Source: Pseudomonadota bacterium
GTDB taxonomy: Bacteria > Pseudomonadota > Alphaproteobacteria > Rhizobiales > Devosiaceae
Reading direction: 5' to 3'
Assembly (NCBI GenBank): GCA_023436745.1
Contig: JAEZHZ010000103.1
Span: forward strand, 1 to 14,936
Length of the DNA: 14,936 nucleotides
This document shows, in pieces, positions 7,922 to 14,936 of the stretch (its first letter is position 1; each line of letters starts with the position of its first letter). The notes beneath the pieces were generated by a model. That model saw nothing but the letters and a program-made list of their open reading frames with translations, was not told where the DNA came from and did not search any database. A program made the position numbers and the translations under genes.

Positions 7922-8725
7922 ATGCGTCTATTCCACTGGCTCATCCTTCCGCTGCTCGCCACCCCTGCTATCGGGGGAGAAACGGCGTGGCAGGAGGTCG
8001 CTCCGGGCGTTCACCTTCGGCTGGTGACGACAGGCGAGGTGCGCAGCGACGGCCGCACGCTGGCTGGCATCGAGATCGACATGCCGGAGGCGACCAAGAC
8101 CTACTGGCAGGTGCCTGGGGACACCGGATTGCCGCTGGAAGTCGACCTTTCAGGGTCAACGGGCGTAACTGGCCATCAGGTGCTCTGGCCATACCCGGCG
8201 GTCGAGAGGACGGCCGATTATCTCGACTATGTGTACCGGGGCCACACCGTGATCCCGCTGGTGCTGAACGTGGAGGCAGGTGCCGCACACCTCTCGGCCA
8301 GCCTGGTGCTGGGTATCTGTTCAGAGATCTGCGTGCCGGCGCAGGCGAAACTCTCGTTGCCGCTGCGCGACGCCAGGCCGGACCGCGCCAACGCGCTGCG
8401 CATCCGCCAGGCGCTGGCCGATGTGCCGATGCCATGGCCCGATGACCAGCCGGTATTTGGCGAGCCGCGGCTTGTGCCGGAGCATGCGGCAGTGGCGCTG
8501 CCGGTCGAGGTGGAGGACCTCGAAGTCCATTCCCTGATCGCCACCTTCGAGGATGGGGTGCCGCTTCTGGGCGTGCCGCATTATAGCCCCGATGGACACT
8601 TAGTGCAGATTCCGGTGCTCGACATGGGGGACATGGACGAACTGGTCGGACGCGAGGTTCGGCTGACGTTCATGACCAGCGAAGGGGCATATGAAACGCA
8701 CCGAACCATCGGCCCGCCCGGCTGA
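7922..8725 (+). CDS. Secreted DsbD N-terminal-domain-like protein
   Basis: Predicted periplasmic thiol-disulphide protein of 267 residues related to the N-terminal domain of DsbD/ScsB-type reductases. Residues 1-18 (MRLFHWLILPLLATPAIG) look like a signal peptide. The body resembles the DsbD alpha domain, with YWQVPGDTGLPLEVDL (61-76) and the likely redox pair Cys133/Cys137 in GICSEICVPA. The electron-carrying membrane domain and thioredoxin domain of full DsbD are absent, so it needs a partner for electrons. ATG at 7922 is chosen for the signal peptide; the Shine-Dalgarno is weak, and an ATG at 7910 (four residues earlier) is possible. yqgE is divergent; the peroxiredoxin gene follows 105 bases downstream. 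Confidence 0.8.
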   Translation: MRLFHWLILPLLATPAIGGETAWQEVAPGVHLRLVTTGEVRSDGRTLAGIEIDMPEATKTYWQVPGDTGLPLEVDLSGSTGVTGHQVLWPYPAVERTADYLDYVYRGHTVIPLVLNVEAGAAHLSASLVLGICSEICVPAQAKLSLPLRDARPDRANALRIRQALADVPMPWPDDQPVFGEPRLVPEHAAVALPVEVEDLEVHSLIATFEDGVPLLGVPHYSPDGHLVQIPVLDMGDMDELVGREVRLTFMTSEGAYETHRTIGPPG

Positions 8726-8830
8726 GGCGCAGGCCCTGCTTGTATAGCGACGCAAAGCCGCCTATGCGCACCGGGCAACTCCTTGAACGAGACCGTCGAA
8801 CTGGCGGCAACAATCCACGAGGCAGAGTTC

Positions 8831-9325
8831 ATGATCGAACGCGGTGATCCCATCCCGTCGGTACCCGTCAAGCTCGTCACCGGCGACGGCATTGCCGACA
8901 CCACCAGCGACGCCGTGCTGGGGGAGGGGTTGACGGTGTTCTTCGCCGTGCCCGGCGCCTTCACGCCGACCTGCCACATCAATCATCTGCCGGGCTTTGT
9001 CAGCAATGAAGCCAAGTTGCGGGCAGCGGGTGTGGATCGCATCGTCTGCGCCGCCACCAACGACCATCACGTCATGAAGGCCTGGGCAGAAGCCACCGGC
9101 GCGCTCGGCAAGATCGATTTCCTGGCCGATGGCAATGGTGAGCTTGCGAGGGCCATGGGCCTCGACAAGGACCTCTCGGGCGCCGGCATGGGCACGCGCT
9201 TCGGCCGCTCGGCTGCGCTGATCCGTAACGGAGTTGTGGAAGCCGTGTTCGTCGAGTACGCACCCGGGGTGACGGCGACCGGCGCGCCTGCCATTCTGAT
9301 GGCGCTCGAAGCGCAGGCCAGCTAG
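8831..9325 (+). CDS. Peroxiredoxin, Prx5/PrxII type
   Basis: Thiol peroxidase that reduces hydrogen peroxide and organic hydroperoxides. The 164-residue length and the motif PGAFTPTCHINHLPGF identify the Prx5/type II group, with peroxidatic Cys48. Cys73 in GVDRIVCAATND sits 25 residues further on, the same spacing as the two cysteines of plant PrxII, so it is a candidate resolving cysteine. The likely electron donor is glutaredoxin or thioredoxin. No signal peptide is seen, so it should be cytoplasmic. ATG at 8831 is chosen for the match to family N-termini and for GAGG eight bases upstream; the frame is open back to a TTG at 8783. No convincing promoter is seen in the 105-base gap before it. 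A lipoprotein gene follows after 23 bases, probably in the same transcript. Confidence 0.93.
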   Translation: MIERGDPIPSVPVKLVTGDGIADTTSDAVLGEGLTVFFAVPGAFTPTCHINHLPGFVSNEAKLRAAGVDRIVCAATNDHHVMKAWAEATGALGKIDFLADGNGELARAMGLDKDLSGAGMGTRFGRSAALIRNGVVEAVFVEYAPGVTATGAPAILMALEAQAS

Positions 9326-9348
9326 TGTCCGCGGCAGGAGGAGCGTTG

Positions 9349-9936
9349 ATGTACGATATGTTTTCCCCTGTCCTGCGCGCGGCGGGTGCCGGCGTAGTGG
9401 CCCTGGCGCTGGCCGGCTGCTCGATGGGCGGCCTGTTCGGCGGCAGCAATGCGGCGCAGCAGCAGTCGCTGCAGAACGCGACCGCCACGCCCGCAGCCGT
9501 GGCCGCAGCCCAGACGAACGCCCTGCCGGCCATCGCAACCGAGTGCCCGCCGATCCGCGTGCGCGCCGGCAGCGAGGCGATGTTCTACTATGGCGGCGGC
9601 CGGGTCGGTGACCCGAAGTCGCTGCAGTATCAGGGCGTTATCGACGAGACGTCCCGCAACTGCGTGGTCTCGAACGGGCTCATCACCGTCAATATGGGCG
9701 TCGTCGGCCGGGTGCTGCTTGGGCCCCAGGGCAACCAGAACTCGGTGAATGCCCCCATCCGCTTTGCGGTGGAGCGCGACGGCCAGGCGGTGTTCTCGGA
9801 GAAGTATACCGTGGCCGTTCCGCTGACGCCGCCGGCCCGGTCGGCCGAGTTCGTCAAGGTGGTCGAGAACGTGGCAATCCCTTATCTCGGCGGGGAAACC
9901 ATCACCATCTGGGTGGGTTTCGACACGCGCGGATGA
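9349..9936 (+). CDS. Putative lipoprotein of unknown function
   Basis: I do not recognise a named family. The 195-residue product has a short N-terminal stretch, a hydrophobic core and the lipobox LAGC with Cys24, so it should be a lipid-anchored envelope protein. Residues about 30-65 are rich in Ala and Gln (low-complexity linker). The rest is a beta-rich-looking domain with ECPPIRVRAGSEAMFYY, a second cysteine in SRNCVVSNGLITVNMGVVGRV, and GPQGNQNSVNAPIRFAV. The two mature-domain cysteines could form a disulphide. The ATG at 9349 has a very strong AGGAGGAG (9336-9343) five bases upstream. It follows the peroxiredoxin gene by 23 bases and ends 30 bases before a strong terminator. Confidence 0.85.
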   Translation: MYDMFSPVLRAAGAGVVALALAGCSMGGLFGGSNAAQQQSLQNATATPAAVAAAQTNALPAIATECPPIRVRAGSEAMFYYGGGRVGDPKSLQYQGVIDETSRNCVVSNGLITVNMGVVGRVLLGPQGNQNSVNAPIRFAVERDGQAVFSEKYTVAVPLTPPARSAEFVKVVENVAIPYLGGETITIWVGFDTRG

Positions 9937-9966
9937 GCGGAACCTGAACGAAAATGAACGAAAAAT

Positions 9967-9994
9967 AAGGCCCGGTGAACGATCACCGGGCCTT
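9967..9994. terminator. Bidirectional intrinsic terminator
   Basis: AAGGCCCGGTGA (9967-9978) and TCACCGGGCCTT (9983-9994) form a perfect 12-base-pair stem with an ACGA loop. Rightward, CTTTTCTA follows; leftward, the minus strand continues TTATTTTT. It serves both the lipoprotein gene (+) and gcvPB (-), whose stop codon is five bases away. Confidence 0.92.
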
Positions 9995-9999
9995 CTTTT

Positions 10000-11540
10000 C
10001 TATTCGGCTGCCTGCGGAACAACCATTGGCCGCTCCCACCTGAGCACCGGCTGACGCGCCGCCCGGGTCTCGTCGAGCCGGCGACGGGGCGCGCGCTGCG
10101 GTGCAGCGGTGAACCGCTCCACATTGCCGCCAACGGCATCCCGCGCGAGCTCGGCCATGACGTCGCAGAAATGGTCGAGCGTCTGCTTGCTCTCGCTCTC
10201 GGTGGGTTCGACCAGCATGGCACCGTGCACGACCAGCGGGAAGTACATGGTCATGGGGTGGAAGCCCTCGTCGATCAGCGCCTTGGCGAAGTCGAGCGTG
10301 GTGACGCCCGTGCCCTCGAGGAAGCTGTCGTCGAACAGGGCTTCGTGCATGGTCGGGTAGTCGGGGAAGGGCACCGAGAAGACGTCGCCGAGGCGCGCCT
10401 TGATGTAGTTGGCGTTGAGCACCGCATCCTCGGCGGCCTGGCGCAGCCCGTCGGCGCCGTGGCTGAGCATGTAGGTGAGTGCGCGCACATACATGCCCAT
10501 CTGGCCGTGGAAGGCCGTGACGCGGCCGAGGGCCTGTCCCTCGACATGTTCGACCAGTTCCAGTGCGCCGCCGTTCCGGCGGACGAACGGAACCGGTGCG
10601 AAGGGTGCGAGCGCTTCCGACAGCACAACCGGACCGGCACCCGGACCGCCGCCGCCATGGGGGGTGGAGAAGGTCTTGTGCAGGTTGATGTGCATGGCGT
10701 CGATGCCGAGATCGCCCGGCCGCACCACGCCCATGATGGCGTTGAAGTTGGCGCCGTCGCAGTAGAAGAAGGCGCCGGCCTCGTGCACCGCGGCGGCGAT
10801 CTCGATCACCTGCGGCTCGAACAGCCCGCAGGTGTTCGGATTGGTCAGCATGATCGCAGCGACCTCGGGCGACAGGGCCGCCTTGACTGCCTCGATGTCG
10901 ACGGTGCCGTCTTCCCTGGCGGGGACCGGCTTGACCGAATAGCCGAGGAAGGCTGCGGTTGCCGGGTTGGTGCCGTGGGCGCTCTCCGGAACGAGGACGA
11001 TCCTGCGGTGGGCCTGGCCACGTGCTTCCTGGGCGGCCTTGATCGCCATCATGCCGAGCAATTCGCCATGAGCACCGGCCTTGGGCGACAGCGCCACTGC
11101 CGCAGTGTTGGTCAGCGTCATCAGCCAGTGGCTGAGCTGGTTCATAAGCTCAAGCGCACCCTGCACGGTCGAGACCGGCTGCAGCGGGTGGATGTCGGCG
11201 AAGCCCGGCAGGCGCGCCATCTTCTCGTTGAGGCGCGGATTGTGCTTCATGGTGCACGATCCGAGCGGATACATGCCGCTGTCGATCGAGTGGTTGAGGC
11301 GGCTGAGGCGCACATAGTGGCGCATCGCCTCCGGCTCGGTGACGCCGGCAAGGTCGAGCGGCAGCTTGCGCTCGAAGCCACCGAGGAAGGTGCCGTCGAT
11401 CTCGACATCCGGCAGGTCGACGCCGGAATGCTCGGTATCGCCGATCTCGAACAGCAGCGGCTCATTGGGCAGCAGCGCCGAGCCGGACTGGGCGGTGCCG
11501 CCGCTGCCGATGCCGGTGGGGCGGCCCTGGGTGTTCATGC

Positions 11541-11544
<4 letters not shown>
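10000..11544 (-). CDS. gcvPB: Glycine dehydrogenase (decarboxylating) subunit 2
   Basis: Catalytic PLP subunit of the two-chain P-protein of the glycine cleavage system; with GcvPA it decarboxylates glycine and passes the aminomethyl group to lipoyl-GcvH. The 514-residue protein shows YPLGSCTMKHNPR (92-104), SAHGTNPATAA (188-198), NPNTCGLFE (235-243) and the PLP-lysine motif HINLHKTFSTPHGGGG with Lys290. ATG at 11544 overlaps the gcvPA stop as ATGA and has GGAGG seven bases upstream; ATG at 11538 is a less likely alternative. It is the last gene of the gcv operon, ending at the bidirectional terminator. The C-terminal tail is arginine-rich (QRAPRRRLDETRAARQP) and may be species-specific. Confidence 0.96.
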
Positions 11545-12896
<1,352 letters not shown>

Positions 12897-12902
12897 CGGG
12901 CC

Positions 12903-13268
12903 TCAGAGGGTCAGTTCGGCATAGCCGTCGGCGTCGAGCAGGGTGTCGACTTCGGACGGGTCGCTGAGGGTGAGCTTGAACATCCAGCCGCCGTTCTCGG
13001 GGTCGGAGTTGACGAGGCCGGGCTCGCCGGTGAGGGCGGTGTTGACCTCGGTGACGGTGCCGGACACCGGTGCGTAGATCTCGGAGGCGGCCTTGACCGA
13101 CTCGACCACGGCAGCCTCGTCGCCCTTCTTCAGCACCTTGCCGACTTCAGGCAGCTCGACGAAGACGATGTCCCCCAGCTGCTCCTGTGCGAAGGGCGTG
13201 ATGCCGACGGTGCCGGTGGTGCCGTCGACGCGGATATACTCGTGATCCGGGGTGAACTTGGTGGTCAT
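12903..13268 (-). CDS. gcvH: Glycine cleavage system H protein
   Basis: Lipoylated carrier that shuttles the aminomethyl intermediate between P, T and L proteins. The 121-residue length is slightly short but normal for the family. The lipoylation motif is VESVKAASEIYAPVSG with Lys59, and WMFKL near the C-terminus is conserved. The start overlaps the gcvT stop as ATGA; AAGG about seven bases upstream serves as ribosome binding site. Confidence 0.97.
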   Translation of the reverse strand: MTTKFTPDHEYIRVDGTTGTVGITPFAQEQLGDIVFVELPEVGKVLKKGDEAAVVESVKAASEIYAPVSGTVTEVNTALTGEPGLVNSDPENGGWMFKLTLSDPSEVDTLLDADGYAELTL

Positions 13269-14428
13269 TTCGGAGCCTTGCGGAAGTAGCGGTGGGGAAC
13301 GAAGGGGGTAGCAACGACCTCGGCCGGCTGCTGCCGACCGCGGACGGAGACCTGGAGACGGGTGCCGGCGGCGGTGTGTTCGGGCGCAACGAACCCGAGG
13401 GCGATGGCCTTGCCCAGGGAGGGGGCGAAGCCGCCGCTGGTGACGACGCCGACGGGGGTGCCGGAGGCGTCGAGAATCTCGGAACCCTCGCGGGCCGGGG
13501 CACCCTCGACGATAAGGCCGACGCGCTTGCGGGCCGGGCCGTTTTCGCGCTCGGCGAGGATGCGCGCGGCGCCGGGGAAATCCGCAGCCTCGCGGCGGCG
13601 CTTGCTGACGGCGAAGCCGATATCCGCCTCGATGGGCGAGACGGTTTCATCGAGGTCGTGGCCGTAGAGGGGCAGCCCGGCTTCGAGGCGCAGCGAGTCG
13701 CGGGCGCCGAGTCCGATGGGTTTCACACGGGGGTCGGCGAGCAGCATGTCCCACAGCGTGTCGGCGAAGGCGGCGGGGCAGAGGAGCTCGAAGCCGTCCT
13801 CGCCCGTATAGCCCGCCCGGGAGACGATGACGGTCTGCCCCGACAGTTCGAAGGGGCGGTATTCCATGAAGCCGAGTTCGACCACGCCGGGCAGGAGCTG
13901 GGACAGCACGTCCACCGCCTCGGGTCCCTGAAGGGCGAGGAGTGCGCCATCGTCGGCACGGGTGAGGGTGGCTACCCCTTCGGTGGCGGCGGCGATGCGC
14001 GCGAAATCGGCTTCCTTGGTGCCGGCATTGACCACGATGTAGAGCGAGCCCGGGAACTTGGGGGAGCGGGCGACCATCAGGTCGTCGAGGATGCCGCCGG
14101 TTTCGTTGAGCAGCAGCGTGTAGCGGATCTGGCCGGGCTTGAGGCCGGCGATGTCCCCGCAGATCAGTGGCTCGATGGCGGCGCTGATGGCGGCGTGATC
14201 GGCCTCGGCGTCCCCGCTGGGCTTGGCGAGAACCAGAAAGGCAGGGCCCATGTGGCTGACGTCGAAGAGGCCAGCGTGTTGACGCGTCCACATGTGCTCG
14301 GCCATGATGCCGGTGGGGTATTGCACGGGCAGGGAATAGCCCCCGAACGGCACCATCCTGCCGCCGGCGGCGACGTGGCGGTCGTTGAGGGGAACGGTCT
14401 TGAGATCGGCGGAACTGGCTTCGGCCAT
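13265..14428 (-). CDS. gcvT: Aminomethyltransferase (glycine cleavage system T protein)
   Basis: Transfers the methylene carbon from aminomethyl-lipoyl GcvH to tetrahydrofolate and releases ammonia. The 387-residue product has the family marks: MVPFGGYSLPVQYP (25-38), FDVSHMG (55-61), GGILDDLMV (111-119) with the catalytic Asp in the DD pair at 115-116, GYTGEDGFELL (206-216), and EAGLPLYGHDLDE (249-261). ATG at 14428 is chosen over TTG at 14434 because CGGA lies at workable distance and the ATG fits other members. It is the first gene of the gcv operon, about 56 bases after the glycine riboswitch that should control it. Confidence 0.96.
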   Translation of the reverse strand: MAEASSADLKTVPLNDRHVAAGGRMVPFGGYSLPVQYPTGIMAEHMWTRQHAGLFDVSHMGPAFLVLAKPSGDAEADHAAISAAIEPLICGDIAGLKPGQIRYTLLLNETGGILDDLMVARSPKFPGSLYIVVNAGTKEADFARIAAATEGVATLTRADDGALLALQGPEAVDVLSQLLPGVVELGFMEYRPFELSGQTVIVSRAGYTGEDGFELLCPAAFADTLWDMLLADPRVKPIGLGARDSLRLEAGLPLYGHDLDETVSPIEADIGFAVSKRRREAADFPGAARILAERENGPARKRVGLIVEGAPAREGSEILDASGTPVGVVTSGGFAPSLGKAIALGFVAPEHTAAGTRLQVSVRGRQQPAEVVATPFVPHRYFRKAPK

Positions 14429-14483
14429 GGGCAATCCGGAACAATGAGCGACACGGTACGCGCCTCGTCCTAGAAGCGCACGT

Positions 14484-14662
14484 GCCCCCTCTGTCCTCGC
14501 CCTGAGAGATTTCCCGGCTGAGCGCCGGTTGCTCCTTCGGGGTGGCCGGCGAACCGACCCACTTTCCAGAGTGCTTGACCTGACTGCGGTCCCTGATGCC
14601 TGAGAGTTTCCGGGGCGGTTGCTCCTTCGGCGCCGGCTCTATGGCCGATCTCTCCCGCAGTC
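14484..14662 (-). promoter_or_regulatory. Tandem glycine riboswitch (two aptamers)
   Basis: Read on the minus strand, two glycine aptamers follow each other. Aptamer 1 (14662-14582) is closed by a perfect eight-base P1, GACTGCGG with CCGCAGTC, and contains GGGAGAG, CCGAAGGAGCAACC and CTCTCAGGCA. Aptamer 2 (about 14574-14485) is closed by CTCTG with CAGAG and contains CCGAAGGAGCAACC, CTCTCAGG and GGACAGAG. A linker of about seven bases joins them. A 15-base core element is identical in both copies (plus-strand 14526-14540 and 14616-14630, exactly 90 apart). Tandem glycine riboswitches before gcvT normally switch expression on when glycine is high. No stem followed by a U-run is seen before gcvT, so control at translation is more likely than termination here. 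Confidence 0.95.
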
Positions 14663-14668
14663 GGGCGC

Positions 14669-14697
14669 AACATGGTGGAGATTCCACCGGGCGTCAA
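14669..14697 (-). promoter_or_regulatory. Putative promoter of the gcv operon
   Basis: On the minus strand TTGACG (14697-14692; 5/6 of the -35 consensus) and CATGTT (14674-14669; 3/6 of the -10) are 17 bases apart. The predicted start of transcription falls at about 14662, the first base of riboswitch stem P1. The spacing and position are persuasive, the -10 match is weak. Confidence 0.45.
14674..14688. promoter_or_regulatory. Inverted repeat in the spacer of the gcv promoter
   Basis: GGTGGA-GAT-TCCACC is a perfect six-base inverted repeat with a three-base centre. It fills the spacer between the proposed -35 and -10 boxes, a typical place for a repressor or MerR-like site. Only the symmetry is seen. 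Confidence 0.3.
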
Positions 14698-14904
14698 CGG
14701 ATACTGAAACACAACTCCACATGGTTTGCCCCCTTCGGGGAGAGGCTGGTCGGGACGGTGGTGCGGCGCAAGTGCCCGCTACCGGGATCAATCCGGACGC
14801 TGCCCTGCGCGATACGCGAGAGGGGTGTGGGGGGAGGCGTGGCAAGATGCTGCACCATGGCGGGGCGGCCTCTCACCTGGCAGGTGGAGTAGCGGCAAAA
14901 AGAA
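14698..14904. other. Gene-free stretch upstream of the gcv promoter
   Basis: About 200 bases with no convincing gene on either strand. The open frames that cross it lack ribosome binding sites and run into the gcv promoter or riboswitch. I see no tRNA or small-RNA signature. Minor symmetric elements are CCCCTTCGGGG near 14730-14740 and CACCT-GGC-AGGTG (14874-14886). Confidence 0.5.
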
Positions 14905-14928
14905 AAGGCGGGTCTTGCGACCCGCCTT
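14905..14928 (-). terminator. Intrinsic terminator of a leftward gene beyond the window
   Basis: AAGGCGGGTC (14905-14914) and GACCCGCCTT (14919-14928) form a perfect ten-base-pair stem with a four-base loop. On the minus strand the stem is followed by TTCTTTTT, so it stops leftward transcription from a gene to the right of the window. The rightward side lacks a U-run. Confidence 0.85.
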
Positions 14929-14936
14929 CATTGCTC

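Noticed and set aside
8743..8748. TATAGC as a -10 box for the peroxiredoxin gene
   Set aside because: No -35 match at suitable spacing and about 85 bases from the start codon; too weak to list.
13292..14473. Open frame of 393 codons on the plus strand over gcvT
   Set aside because: Exact mirror of gcvT and extremely Gly/Ala/Asp rich, as expected for an antisense frame in GC-rich DNA.
14526..14630. 15-base direct repeat with a 90-base period, considered as a CRISPR or repeat array
   Set aside because: Only two copies, both within the conserved cores of the two glycine aptamers.
14694..14876. Possible 60-codon minus-strand gene upstream of gcvT
   Set aside because: It starts at a GTG without a ribosome binding site, ends inside the proposed -35 box and shows no family features.
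14596..14892. Possible 98-codon gene on the plus strand near the right end
   Set aside because: It overlaps the glycine riboswitch and the gcv promoter, and has no ribosome binding site or recognisable motif.

Overview
This is a gene-dense, GC-rich (roughly mid-60s percent by eye) chromosomal stretch that reads as alphaproteobacterial. The signs are the order SURF1, thrC, M16 peptidase and RimJ-type acetyltransferase, a DsbD N-domain protein next to yqgE and a PrxII-type peroxiredoxin, and a two-subunit (gcvPA/gcvPB) glycine decarboxylase. I cannot place it below class with confidence. Nothing in the window looks like a mobile element, tRNA, rRNA or CRISPR array.

Left part (44-4166, + strand): surf1 (cytochrome oxidase assembly), thrC (threonine synthase), an M16 metallopeptidase of the mitochondrial-processing-peptidase type, and a GNAT acetyltransferase. 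thrC, the peptidase and the GNAT gene sit 40 and 5 bases apart and look like one transcript. A near-perfect hairpin lies directly before thrC and a 16-base perfect palindrome lies just after the GNAT gene.

Middle (4338-9936): a 959-residue c-di-GMP signalling receptor (signal peptide, periplasmic domain, seven membrane helices, PAS, degenerate GGDEF, EAL) has a consensus TATAAT only eight bases before its ATG. It converges, with three bases between the stop codons, on yqgE. yqgE is divergent from a secreted DsbD N-domain-like protein. A peroxiredoxin and a lipoprotein of unknown function follow. Together these form a small envelope/thiol-redox neighbourhood. A strong bidirectional terminator (9967-9994) separates it from the next block.

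Right part (10000-14697, - strand): the complete glycine cleavage operon gcvT-gcvH-gcvPA-gcvPB, tightly packed with ATGA overlaps. It is preceded by a tandem glycine riboswitch (two aptamers, about 14484-14662) and a recognisable promoter. The lipoamide dehydrogenase (L-protein) is not in the window. From 14698 to 14904 no gene is visible. A second terminator (14905-14928) closes a leftward gene that lies beyond the right edge.

Most of the content is ordinary housekeeping, and I did not find a convincing undescribed system. The points most worth a second look are the altered active-site motifs of the EAL receptor, two probable leaderless transcripts, several exact inverted repeats at promoters or gene ends, and the unknown lipoprotein paired with a peroxiredoxin.
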